Part shown: positions 43,296 through 50,945 of the stretch, piece after piece
Numbering within the stretch: the stretch's first letter is position 1
How the letters are laid out: each line of letters begins with the position of its first letter
Origin: Candidatus Peregrinibacteria bacterium
GTDB taxonomy: Bacteria; Patescibacteriota; Gracilibacteria; Peribacterales; Peribacteraceae
Assembly (NCBI GenBank): GCA_030649955.1
Contig: JAUSFD010000025.1
Span: forward strand, 1-64,000
Direction: 5' to 3'
Length of the DNA: 64,000 nt
The notes under the pieces: generated by a model
What the model saw: the letters and a program-made list of their open reading frames with translations, nothing else
Databases searched by the model: none
What the model was told of the DNA's origin: nothing
Made by a program: the position numbers and the translations under genes

Positions 43296-44282
43296 CGCAA
43301 GAGACAGCGTCGACGTTCGGAGTTGCGGCCGCAATCCGAGCCACACTGCACCGATGGCGAGGAGTGGAGCCAGGAGGAGCTCAAGCGTGAAGACTCCCGG
43401 GAGGGCGACTCTCAGCAGAGTGGAGAGTTCACCGTGCAGTGGGGCGAACGCGCCCTCGTTGCCGAGTGAGGAGATGGCGAGCGGGAGACCATACAGAAGG
43501 ACGAGGAGGAGCACCGCACTCGAAACAACCGCGATGAGGATGAGCAGGGAAGCCTCTGTAGCGAAGGGCACGACGGTCGTGAGATTGTTCGCTCCCACGA
43601 GCCGCTCCACGGTGATCTCCTCGCGTCGGAGGAGTGCCCTCCTGCGCGTCCACTCGATGAGGAGGAAGAGGAGGATTACGGCGGCGAGGGCGAAGAAGAA
43701 GCCGAGGAGTATGCCCCCCGCCTGGGTGAGTTGCAGGTAGTTGAACACCTGGACTTCCTGGTCCGTCACGTGCGAGAGGAATGCTGGATCGACGACGGCG
43801 CTCCACTCCTGAGAGCGAATGAATGTCGAGAACTGCTCGTACCCTTCGAGGGAATTGAGGGTGATGCGGAAGGTATCGGGGAAGGGATTATCGATGCGGA
43901 ACTGCTCCAGGAAATTCACGAGATTTGGGTCGCGTTTGCGCTCCGCTTCATACGCCTGCTGCTTTGTGACGTACGTGACTGTCTCCACAACAGGCAATTG
44001 CTGAGCCGCAGCGTTGAATGTTTGGATTGCCTGATCACTCGCTTGTGGGAGGACTTCCAGGCGCAGGTCCGTCTGGGACTTGAGCAGGTGTTCCATTCCT
44101 CGTACTCCCAGAGCTCCTACCACGAGGAGCTGCACAAGGAGTGCTACCCCCGTGAGCGCCACCAGCGACGCTCCCCAGCTACGGTCACGCCAAAGAGCGG
44201 CGATGCCGCGCCTGATCCCGCGCGTAAGGAGGAGAGAGGTATCGGGACCTATGCCCGATCGGCGTTGTACGGCGGCTGCCAT
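43293..44282 (-). CDS. ftsX: cell division protein FtsX
   Basis: A 329-residue FtsX, the membrane subunit that, with the FtsE ATPase, activates septal peptidoglycan hydrolases. A cytoplasmic N-terminus is followed by helix 1 (WGASLVALTGVALLVQLLVVGAL), a large external domain with VVETVTYVTKQQAYEAERK and DNPFPDTFRITL (the family's NPLPxS-type motif), and three further helices (GGILLGFFFALAAVILLFLLI and so on). ILLFLLIEWTRRRALLRREEITVERLVGAN is the conserved third segment. ftsE is not next to it. The ATG has TATACT 7 nt upstream. Confidence 0.9.
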   Translation of the reverse strand: MAAAVQRRSGIGPDTSLLLTRGIRRGIAALWRDRSWGASLVALTGVALLVQLLVVGALGVRGMEHLLKSQTDLRLEVLPQASDQAIQTFNAAAQQLPVVETVTYVTKQQAYEAERKRDPNLVNFLEQFRIDNPFPDTFRITLNSLEGYEQFSTFIRSQEWSAVVDPAFLSHVTDQEVQVFNYLQLTQAGGILLGFFFALAAVILLFLLIEWTRRRALLRREEITVERLVGANNLTTVVPFATEASLLILIAVVSSAVLLLVLLYGLPLAISSLGNEGAFAPLHGELSTLLRVALPGVFTLELLLAPLLAIGAVWLGLRPQLRTSTLSLA

Positions 44283-44289
44283 GGCACCG

Positions 44290-44295
44290 AGTATA
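44290..44295 (-). promoter_or_regulatory. -10 box of ftsX, leaderless
   Basis: Minus-strand TATACT ends 7 nt before the ftsX ATG at 44282. Confidence 0.6.
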
Positions 44296-44300
44296 CCGAA

Positions 44301-44372
44301 GGGAACGGGGAACAGGGAACAGGGGGGACAGGAAAATCGTACCTGTTCCCTGTTCTCTGATCCCAGTTCCCT
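44301..44372. repeat. short-word palindrome, gggaaca class
   Basis: Left words gggaacg, gggaaca, gggaaca and right words tgttccc, tgttctc, agttccc flank gaaaatcgt. It lies between the tandem TPR and ftsX genes, just upstream of the ftsX promoter. Confidence 0.88.
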
Positions 44373-45005
44373 CTAGCGTCGCGCGTTCTGCCTCACCACC
44401 GCCTGGCGCCCGCCAACCGCACTGCCCTTCATGCGCTTCATGGCCTGGAGACACTCCTGTGCCCGCTCATTCTGGGGATCGAGGTCGAGAGCGCGGAGGA
44501 AGAGGAGACGCGCTTTCTCTGTGTGCTGCACCTGTAGGTAGGCAACACCCAGATCGCAGAGGATGAGCGTACTCTCGCCATCGAGATTGAGCGCTCGCTC
44601 GAGGGTGACCACCCCCTGCACACGCTGGTCAGCATTGAAGAGTGCCCATCCGAGGCAACGGAGAATCTCTGGATTATTCGGCTTGAGGGTATTCGCCCGA
44701 CGCAGGTGGAATGACGCATGCTCCCAGTCCTCTGCGCGCGAGGCGAGGAATCCTAGGATGTAGTGACCCGTGTAGCTCCCGTCATCGAGGCCGACTGCCT
44801 GCTTCGCCGCCGTCTCCGCTCGGTCGTACCGCTGCAGAGAGAGCTCGTTGTCCGCGATCTCCTCGAGCGCAGAAATGTTCTCTGGATCCTCCAAGAGGAG
44901 CTCCTCCAGGATCACGAGTGCTTCGGCGTACTCACCGTTGAGCTTCAGTTGCTCGGCTCTCTCCAAACGCTCTAGGACATCCGACGGAAGGGGATCGTGA
45001 GTCAT
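44373..45005 (-). CDS. TPR-repeat protein
   Basis: A 210-residue protein of tetratricopeptide repeats, a helical scaffold for protein-protein contact. At least four TPR units are visible: AEQLKLNGEYAEALVILEEL, AALEEIADNELSLQRYDRAETAAK, HYILGFLASRAEDWEHASFHLRRA and LCDLGVAYLQVQHTEKARLLFLRAL, each ending near a DP turn (EDPENISAL, LDPQNERAQ). The C-terminus is basic (GGRQAVVRQNARR). There is no signal peptide. Its partner is unknown; it sits in a run of minus-strand genes downstream of the VirB2-like gene. Confidence 0.85.
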   Translation of the reverse strand: MTHDPLPSDVLERLERAEQLKLNGEYAEALVILEELLLEDPENISALEEIADNELSLQRYDRAETAAKQAVGLDDGSYTGHYILGFLASRAEDWEHASFHLRRANTLKPNNPEILRCLGWALFNADQRVQGVVTLERALNLDGESTLILCDLGVAYLQVQHTEKARLLFLRALDLDPQNERAQECLQAMKRMKGSAVGGRQAVVRQNARR

Positions 45006-45051
45006 CGGGCGTAGAACTATAGACCAGGGTCAAGGGGCTGACCACAGGAAT

Positions 45052-45396
45052 CTAGGTGAAGTAGAGGATGTAGACGACCGTGCGCAGAATGCCGTAGGCG
45101 CCCAGAACGACGGCCAAACCGACGAGGGAGTAAATCATCAGGTCCTTGCCGCGGGTCACGAATTTCTCCTGCCCGTGAGAGAATACGAAGTGGAAGGCCC
45201 CCGCCGCAAAGAGCACCGTGCAGAGCATGATGATCGCGGTGACGAGGAATTCGAGCACGTTGCCGATGATATCCCCGAGTTTGAGGTCTACCCCGATAGC
45301 CACCTGCAGTCTATTCGGCTTCTGGTGGGTGGCGAGCACCGCCTGGGGGAGGCAGAGGAGAGCAGCAGTCAGCCAGAGGAGGCGCTTTCGGAGCAT
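45052..45396 (-). CDS. TrbC/VirB2-like small membrane protein
   Basis: A 114-residue protein with a cleavable-looking signal (MLRKRLLWLTAALLCLPQAVLA, cut after AVLA), then two long hydrophobic helices (LEFLVTAIIMLCTVLFAAGAF, and YSLVGLAVVLGAYGILRTVVYIL) joined by a basic loop (GQEKFVTRGKDL). This is the layout of VirB2/TrbC pilins, which are very common in Candidate Phyla Radiation genomes without a type IV secretion system. It could form a pilus or simply a membrane oligomer. The ATG has an extended -10 box 6 nt upstream. Confidence 0.78.
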   Translation of the reverse strand: MLRKRLLWLTAALLCLPQAVLATHQKPNRLQVAIGVDLKLGDIIGNVLEFLVTAIIMLCTVLFAAGAFHFVFSHGQEKFVTRGKDLMIYSLVGLAVVLGAYGILRTVVYILYFT

Positions 45397-45402
45397 CTGA
45401 GT

Positions 45403-45411
45403 AGTATAGCA
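45403..45411 (-). promoter_or_regulatory. extended -10 promoter, leaderless
   Basis: Minus-strand TGCTATACT ends 6 nt before the ATG at 45396, with the same box and spacing as upstream of pheT. Confidence 0.7.
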
Positions 45412-45454
45412 TAGAATGAACAAATCTGGAAGATGCCACAGGAGAAAGCGACGT

Positions 45455-45543
45455 AGGGAACAGGAATCCGGGAACCGGGAACAGGGGGGATGAGGGTCCT
45501 GTTACTCGGTTCCCTGTTCCCTGTTCCCGGTTCCCGGTTCCCT
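45455..45543. repeat. short-word palindrome, gggaaca class
   Basis: Left words gggaaca, gggaacc, gggaaca and right words ggttccc, tgttccc, tgttccc, ggttccc, ggttccc. The right arm overlaps the last ~40 nt of the minus-strand nucleotidyltransferase gene. Confidence 0.9.
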
Positions 45544-45915
45544 CATCAGGCTGCTCTTGTACTTCCCCGGCTCATGGGCCGACAGCCGCTCCATCGGACA
45601 CGGCAAATCCTCCATAGTCACTCCCGGCGGCAGCTCCTGGTCGTAGCCGAGGAGAATCAGATCGGGCTTGTACGCGCGGACGGGGACGAGGAAATCCTCC
45701 AGATCACCGAGAATCACTTCCGCAGCCGGGAACGCCTCCTGCACAGCAGCTCTGCGCTCCTCCTCCGGTTGCTGCGGAGATCGCCCTTTGATGCGCAGGA
45801 CATTCGCATCCCGCGCAACGATCACCGTGAGATCCCCGCGCTTCAGGGCCTCGGCGAGGAGAAAGCGATGGCCGGGGTGGAGGGCATCGAAGGTGCCGAA
45901 GACGAGGATACGCAT
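45502..45915 (-). CDS. cytidylyltransferase-like nucleotidyltransferase
   Basis: A 137-residue protein of the HIGH-motif nucleotidyltransferase superfamily, like glycerol-3-phosphate cytidylyltransferase, RfaE or archaeal FAD synthetase. MRILVFGTFDALHPGHRFLL carries the GTFDxLHxGH active site, and YKPDLILLGYDQ is the second conserved segment. It would transfer CMP or AMP to a small phosphorylated substrate. The usual ISTS/RTS motif is reduced to KYKSSLMR. The tail EPGTGNREQGTE is translated from a gggaaca word array, so the ancestral stop was probably earlier. Confidence 0.85.
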   Translation of the reverse strand: MRILVFGTFDALHPGHRFLLAEALKRGDLTVIVARDANVLRIKGRSPQQPEEERRAAVQEAFPAAEVILGDLEDFLVPVRAYKPDLILLGYDQELPPGVTMEDLPCPMERLSAHEPGKYKSSLMREPGTGNREQGTE

Positions 45916-45920
45916 ACCAG

Positions 45921-45996
45921 AATGTAAAATGTTGAATGTAAAATGAAGAATGTTGGAAGCGAATACATTCTACATTCTGCATTCTACATTCAGCAT
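45921..45996. repeat. short-word palindrome, aatgtag class
   Basis: Left words aatgtaa, aatgttg, aatgtaa, aatgaag, aatgttg and right words acattct, acattct, gcattct, acattca. It lies between tandem minus-strand genes and reaches the start region of the nucleotidyltransferase. Confidence 0.88.
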
Positions 45997-45997
45997 C

Positions 45998-47968
45998 CTA
46001 TTTCGCCGCGAGATCAATCACATGCAACCGCTTCTCATCCAACACATAGAGGTGTGTCTGATCGAGGTCGACGAAGAGGTCCGTGAGTTTCCCGATCTGA
46101 TCCCCTTCTAAGACATACTGACGAACGTACGAGGACTCGCCAGTTGTGCCGCCATCCGTCGCGACGATCACGCGAGCGCGCACGGGATCGAGGAAGTAGA
46201 AGTTGCCATCCGAGACTTTGTACATCCTCGCAACATCCTTCAACACCTCCTCCGGTGCATGGCGGATGGAGAAGGGCTGCACTTCGCCACGGAGCAGCTT
46301 CACGATCGTCCCACCCTCCTTCAGGACGTAGACGCTCGTGTCGATGACCATGTCGACGCTGCCAGCGAGATCACCGTTCACGTTGTACTGGACCGGTGCG
46401 CCGTAGCGATTGCTCAGGCGCTCGTACTTGTAGATCTGGTTGTTCTCTGGCGAGAGGATGTAGAGGAAGCGCAAGTACGTCTCCATGTCCTTCCCCGTAA
46501 TCCAGCCCGCGGGGTCCTCTGTCTTCATGGTCGTGGGTTGATCCGCAATGAGCTCTAGCACGCTATTACCCGAGGTGAGGAACGCGAGGGTCTTGTACCG
46601 TGTGAAGGAAACACCATCGATGATGACATCCTCCTCCGTGAGCGGATCGGGATCCTCCACAGTGTTGAGGAGGACACGGTAGAGGTTCTGCCGATCGTAG
46701 GCGATGAACTCTCCATCCGCGAGTCCGATGATCCCCTGCGCAGTGACATCTGGATTCTTCGCACCGATGTTCACAACCACACGTGGCGAGAGCCGGACGA
46801 TATTGTTGATCTCCTCGCGCTTCGCGCGGATGCGGTCGAGGAGGTCTAGAGCCTCGATGCGGAAGAGCCCGCTCTCGTTGTCCATCACCTGCTTCGCCCG
46901 CTCCTCTGCACGCACCAGGATGGCATTTGCAGAGTCGACGTCCCCGGTGAGGTGCCGGTTCTCCGCGGTCCGTAGTTCTGCATTGATCTGCCCCACGAGC
47001 TCCTCCAGCTCCGTCCGCGTCTTGCTGCGCTGGCTCGAGGTCATGAGCCGGACGGTCATCCAGACGACGAGGAATGCTGCGAGCGCCCCCGCGAGCAGGA
47101 GTAGGTGTGCTCTGCGCTTGCGCTCCGGGTGCTTGAGATCTCGGAAGAATGCTGCAGCCTTCTCCTGCACAACCGACTGCGCGGACTTGAACTGTGGAAT
47201 GCGCGCCTTCCCCTGCGCAGAGATGCGTTCGAGGAACCCCTTCAAAGGAGCCAGGTAGGCACCTGCGGAGGAGAGATTCCTCTGCCGACCATTCCTCCTG
47301 CTCGGAAGCGCAGCTGTTCGTGCAGGAGCGGCCTTCACCTCGTTGACACGCTGCATGCGCGAAGGAACGGCGACAGTCGCGAGCGCGCTCATCTCCCTCT
47401 CCGCCTCCAGCTTGATGACGACTTCATCGAGGAGCTGGTCGCCCCGCTGCGCGAGCTGCGAGAGTTGTGCGGGGGTAACCGTGCGGAGTAGGCGCTGCGT
47501 GGAGAGCACGACGGCGTCGCGCGGTTCTAGTTGCCCGCTGGAGATGTTCACGAAGGCCGGAGCGGGCTTGCCCTTCATGAAATCGGTGATCTGGCTCGTA
47601 GCGCCGCCGCGAATGAGGTACGCCTCCGCCCGGCCGGCCGGGGAGACGTGGACCGTACCGTTGCGGTCAACGATGGAGACGATGGCGTGCACTTCCTTGA
47701 TGGAGTCCGAGACGAGGAGTCCTTTGAAGAGCCCATTCATCTCCTTGAGAGTCCCGTCGAGGCGCTGCCACGCATCCCCCTCCGCTCCCAGCAACGCGTG
47801 CTCCACGATCGATGTGCACTCCTCCTCCAGGGTCTTCGCGTCGCGCGGGGGAGCCGTGATCTGGAGCAGCAGCATCGCGTGCTCGCCGTGCGCAGACGGA
47901 AAATCCAGCGCAACGAGAGTCGTGCCGCTGCCCGATTGCGTGTGCCCCGTGCGTACCTGCAGGTCCAT
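45998..47968 (-). CDS. PP2C-like domain, membrane helix and beta-propeller-like protein
   Basis: A 656-residue membrane protein. Residues about 10-205 look like a degenerate PPM/PP2C phosphatase (VHAIVSIVDRNGTVHVSPAG then RAEAYLIRGGATSQIT, a match to the PP2C nucleation strand). The metal-binding aspartates are not clear, so it may be inactive. A basic linker precedes one transmembrane helix (LLLLAGALAAFLVVWMTV, about 290-308), then a coiled coil (EELVGQINAELRTAENRHL), then a beta-rich region about 395-656 of propeller type, probably outside the cell (FLYILSPENNQIYKYERL; TDLFVDLDQTHLYVLDEKRL). It could be a transmembrane sensor with reversed topology. The family is not named to my knowledge. 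Confidence 0.75.
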   Translation of the reverse strand: MDLQVRTGHTQSGSGTTLVALDFPSAHGEHAMLLLQITAPPRDAKTLEEECTSIVEHALLGAEGDAWQRLDGTLKEMNGLFKGLLVSDSIKEVHAIVSIVDRNGTVHVSPAGRAEAYLIRGGATSQITDFMKGKPAPAFVNISSGQLEPRDAVVLSTQRLLRTVTPAQLSQLAQRGDQLLDEVVIKLEAEREMSALATVAVPSRMQRVNEVKAAPARTAALPSRRNGRQRNLSSAGAYLAPLKGFLERISAQGKARIPQFKSAQSVVQEKAAAFFRDLKHPERKRRAHLLLLAGALAAFLVVWMTVRLMTSSQRSKTRTELEELVGQINAELRTAENRHLTGDVDSANAILVRAEERAKQVMDNESGLFRIEALDLLDRIRAKREEINNIVRLSPRVVVNIGAKNPDVTAQGIIGLADGEFIAYDRQNLYRVLLNTVEDPDPLTEEDVIIDGVSFTRYKTLAFLTSGNSVLELIADQPTTMKTEDPAGWITGKDMETYLRFLYILSPENNQIYKYERLSNRYGAPVQYNVNGDLAGSVDMVIDTSVYVLKEGGTIVKLLRGEVQPFSIRHAPEEVLKDVARMYKVSDGNFYFLDPVRARVIVATDGGTTGESSYVRQYVLEGDQIGKLTDLFVDLDQTHLYVLDEKRLHVIDLAAK

Positions 47969-48014
47969 CGGAGAGTAAGGCTACCCTCCGCGCGAAATGA
48001 GAGCAAGGAATGTT

Positions 48015-48033
48015 CGCTGCACGAAGTGCAGCG
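48015..48033. repeat. perfect hairpin
   Basis: CGCTGCAC-gaa-GTGCAGCG is an 8-bp stem adjoining the tgtccac palindrome in the divergent gap. Confidence 0.6.
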
Positions 48034-48137
48034 AAAGTGGACAGTGGACAGTGGATAATGGATAGGCTGCGACAGAGCATTCTTGCATACTCCTCCATCA
48101 TCATTCATTGTCCACTTTCCACTATCCACTGTCCGTT
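48034..48137. repeat. short-word palindrome, tgtccac class
   Basis: Left words ggacagt, ggacagt, ggataat, ggata and right words attgtcc, actttcc, actatcc, actgtcc. It lies between divergent genes. The following 48138-48302, upstream of RNase J, holds no recognised gene, only a CTCCCC-tca-GGGGAG hairpin at 48248-48262. Confidence 0.85.
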
Positions 48138-48302
48138 ATACCGCGGATTCGATTGCCCAGAGGGAGAAGCTGAGCAAATCGCAGAAGTTAAAATTCGTTG
48201 TTATGAAGCCATAAACCAGTGTTCGCGACAAATTGATCCTTGCGCTCCTCCCCTCAGGGGAGTACAGTGGGGATGTATTCGTTTCTCTACTCAATACAGA
48301 AC

Positions 48303-50117
48303 ATGATACCAGATCAGAGGAAAGCGGAGGGTGCAACACCACCGCAGGAAAATAGGAATCAGCGCCCCGGGAACGCTGGGGGTTTCGAGCGGCGGCCGGT
48401 CGGCCAGCAGCCCGGCCAGCAGCAAGTTGCCAAGGCCGGCCAGAATCCGAAGCAGCACTTGCGCGTCTACCCCCTTGGGGGATTCGAGCAGGTGGGACGC
48501 AACTGCTTCGTCATCGAAGTCGATAACGACATCTACATCATCGACTTGGGACTCCAGTTCCCGGATGAGGACATGCTCGGGATCGACTACTTGATCCCCG
48601 ATATCTCCAGCCTACGCGGGCGCGAGAACCGCATTAAGGCGGTCCTCTTCACGCACGGGCACTTGGACCACATCGGCGCCGTGCAGCACCTGCTGCCAGC
48701 CCTCCACTTCCCTCCGTGCTACGGCACGCGCCTCACCATGGCGTTCGTGCGCAAGCGTCTAGAGGAGGAGAAGCTGACGTCGAAAGCGCAGCTGAAAACC
48801 GTGCAGTTCCGCGAGAAGATCCGCATCGGCAAGGTCGAGGTGGAGTTCCTCCGCGTCACGCACAGCATCCCGGACTCCGCCGCAATCGCGCTGCATACGC
48901 CCTACGGCACCATCGTGCACACGGGCGACTTCAAGTTTGACCTCACTCCCATGAACGAACCGCCCGCGGATTTCCCGCGGCTCGCCGAGCTGGGGGACAA
49001 GGGCGTGCTCGCGATCATCGCGGACTCCACCAATGCGCTCAAGCCAGGCCATAGCAAGAGCGAGAAGGAGATCAGCGAGACGTTGCGTTCCCTCATTCGC
49101 GAAGCGAAGGGGCGCGTGATCATCTCCACGTTCTCCTCGCTCCTCAATCGCATTGAGCAGATCGTGGAACATGCGAAGGAGTTCAATAGGAAAGTCTTCA
49201 TCGCCGGCAGGAGCATGGAGACGAACGTCGATATCGCACAGAATTTGGGCTACCTCCGTGCTCCGCGCGGCCTCATCCGGCAGGTAAACCCTGCGATGGA
49301 GAAGCTCCCGGATCGCGAAGTACTCATCATCACAACGGGCAGCCAAGGCGAGGAGATGGCAGGGCTCGCCCGCATTGGCCTGGGTACGCACCGCCACATC
49401 GCCGTGAAGAAGGGCGACACCGTCATCCTGAGTTCGAATCCGATCCTCGGGAATGAGCGCGCCGTCGCGAAGGTGGTGAACAACCTCTCTGTGAAGGGCG
49501 CAATCGTGAAGACCAACCAGGAACTCGCCCTCCACACGACCGGCCACGGCTTCCAGGGCGACCTGCTCCTCATGCACCGTCTGGTGCGCGCGAAGCACGT
49601 TATCCCGGAGCACGGCGAGCCGCACATGAAGGCTGCCCACGCGGAGCTGGTGCGTGGCATTGGCTACCAGGAGAATCAACTGCACTTGCTGTTGAACGGC
49701 GAGATCCTCGAGTTCGACACGCAGGGCAACGCGCGGAAAAGTAAGCAGAAACTCCAGGCGAACGACGTCATCATCGACGGCCGCGGCGCCGCGGGCGAAG
49801 GCCAGCGCGTGCTCAATGATCGCAAGATCATGAGCAGCAGCGGGGCCATCATCGTCATCTTCCGCGTCTACGCGGAGAGCAAGCGACTCGTCGGCGACCC
49901 CGATGTCCTCTCCCGCGGGCTCATTTACGGCTCCGAGCAGCAGGAGATCACCCGCGAGGTGGTCCAGACCGCTCGCAAGGCGTACGATGAAGAGCTCAAT
50001 CGTGGCGAGAAAGAGCGAAAAGGTCTTAAGCGCGCCGTCACGGGAGCACTCTACCGGTACTTCGATAGGAAGCTGGATCGGGAACCCATGGTGATACCCA
50101 TCCTAGTCGAAGTCTAA
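48303..50117 (+). CDS. rnj: ribonuclease J
   Basis: A 604-residue metallo-beta-lactamase-fold RNase, with 5'-exonuclease and endonuclease roles in mRNA turnover and rRNA maturation. LRVYPLGGFEQVGRNCFVIE opens the core; the zinc motif THGHLDHIGAV, HTGDFKFD, the beta-CASP segment (STNALKPGHSKSE, ISTFSSLLNRI) and the late motif VIPEHGEPHM follow. The C-terminal region carries the RNase J dimerisation domain. A 50-residue Gln/Pro-rich leader (GGFERRPVGQQPGQQQ) precedes the catalytic core, as in several bacterial RNase J proteins. Start uncertain: 48303 or 48273. Confidence 0.95.
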   Translation: MIPDQRKAEGATPPQENRNQRPGNAGGFERRPVGQQPGQQQVAKAGQNPKQHLRVYPLGGFEQVGRNCFVIEVDNDIYIIDLGLQFPDEDMLGIDYLIPDISSLRGRENRIKAVLFTHGHLDHIGAVQHLLPALHFPPCYGTRLTMAFVRKRLEEEKLTSKAQLKTVQFREKIRIGKVEVEFLRVTHSIPDSAAIALHTPYGTIVHTGDFKFDLTPMNEPPADFPRLAELGDKGVLAIIADSTNALKPGHSKSEKEISETLRSLIREAKGRVIISTFSSLLNRIEQIVEHAKEFNRKVFIAGRSMETNVDIAQNLGYLRAPRGLIRQVNPAMEKLPDREVLIITTGSQGEEMAGLARIGLGTHRHIAVKKGDTVILSSNPILGNERAVAKVVNNLSVKGAIVKTNQELALHTTGHGFQGDLLLMHRLVRAKHVIPEHGEPHMKAAHAELVRGIGYQENQLHLLLNGEILEFDTQGNARKSKQKLQANDVIIDGRGAAGEGQRVLNDRKIMSSSGAIIVIFRVYAESKRLVGDPDVLSRGLIYGSEQQEITREVVQTARKAYDEELNRGEKERKGLKRAVTGALYRYFDRKLDREPMVIPILVEV

Positions 50118-50140
50118 GAAGAAGTTATTGAATAACGAAT

Positions 50141-50206
50141 AGTGGAAAGTGGATAACGGACAGTGGACAATTACCAATCCAATTTTCCACTGTCCACTGT
50201 CCACTC
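50141..50206. repeat. short-word palindrome, tgtccac class
   Basis: Left words agtggaa, agtggat, aacggac, agtggac and right words ttttcca, ctgtcca, ctgtcca. It lies between the tandem RNase J and HAD genes. Confidence 0.85.
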
Positions 50207-50230
50207 GCGAGAAAAACCTCAGGAGAATCG

Positions 50231-50236
50231 TATACT
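50231..50236 (+). promoter_or_regulatory. -10 box of the HAD gene
   Basis: TATACT ends 10 nt before the ATG at 50247, giving a leader of zero to a few bases. Confidence 0.5.
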
Positions 50237-50246
50237 GTCTTCGCAC

Positions 50247-50885
50247 ATGAAGAATTCCACTCTCCTCTTCGACCTGGACGGCACGCTCGTCGATACGATC
50301 AGTCTCTACGAGATCGCCTGCTTGCAGATCCTGCGTGAGTACGGGGCTGAGGTCCCGCTCGAGAAGTTCCAGGGCTGGTACATGAGCGGTCTCCATACTA
50401 AGCAGATCGCTGAGCTCTGCGGCCTCTCAGAAGATATCGTTCCTGAGCTCCGCAAGCGGAGGGATGACCTCTACATGCAAATGCTCGCGACAGAAACAAC
50501 GTGGCTCCCGGGTGCGGAAGATGTCCTGAAGGCAGCGAAGAAGAAGGGCCCTGTCGGCATCGTCACGGGATCGTGGAAGTCGTACCTGGATGCCATGCGT
50601 CCGCGGACGAACATCTACCCCTACGCTGGTGCGATTGTGACGGCGGATGACATGCACGACTTCATGAAACCGCACCCGCATGGGCTACTTCTCTGCGCTG
50701 ATCGATTGGGGGTCGACCCGACGACCTGCGTCTACATTGGCGATCAGGCCTTCGATATTGAGGCAGCGAACGCCGCAGGTATGGTGAGCGTCTTATTCCG
50801 AGGAAAGCACACACCGGAGAATGCAGAAAAAGGGGCAACGCACGTCTGCGACACGCTGGAAGGGATACGAGAATTTTTTCCGTAG
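50247..50885 (+). CDS. HAD-superfamily phosphatase (phosphoglycolate-phosphatase-like)
   Basis: A 212-residue HAD hydrolase with an alpha-helical cap. Motif I LFDLDGTLVDTISLY supplies the Asp nucleophile; motif II is GIVTGSWKSYL; the Lys of motif III is probably in MKPHPHGLLL; motif IV is CVYIGDQAFDIEAANAAG. It would dephosphorylate a small metabolite such as phosphoglycolate or a sugar phosphate; the substrate is not readable from sequence. The ATG at 50247 is supported by homology and by the -10 box. The stop codon is part of a nested palindrome. Confidence 0.92.
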   Translation: MKNSTLLFDLDGTLVDTISLYEIACLQILREYGAEVPLEKFQGWYMSGLHTKQIAELCGLSEDIVPELRKRRDDLYMQMLATETTWLPGAEDVLKAAKKKGPVGIVTGSWKSYLDAMRPRTNIYPYAGAIVTADDMHDFMKPHPHGLLLCADRLGVDPTTCVYIGDQAFDIEAANAAGMVSVLFRGKHTPENAEKGATHVCDTLEGIREFFP

Positions 50886-50941
50886 GACCCGCCGGGGTAA
50901 CCCTTCGACTCTGCTCAGGGCAGGCCGAACCCCGGCTACGG
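50880..50941. repeat. nested palindrome containing a widespread hairpin
   Basis: Outer CCGTAG/CTACGG (50880-50885, 50936-50941) encloses CCGGGGT/ACCCCGG (50892-50898, 50929-50935), which encloses a CCCT...AGGG hairpin with the core cttcgactctgctcaggg (50903-50920). That core is, from memory, a repeat common in many environmental genomes. It fills the convergent gap between the HAD gene and pyrC and may end both transcripts. Confidence 0.75.
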
Positions 50942-50945
50942 TCCA

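Noticed and set aside
48759-49685. Minus-strand reading frame of 308 codons
   Set aside because: It lies antisense within RNase J and shows no recognisable domain.
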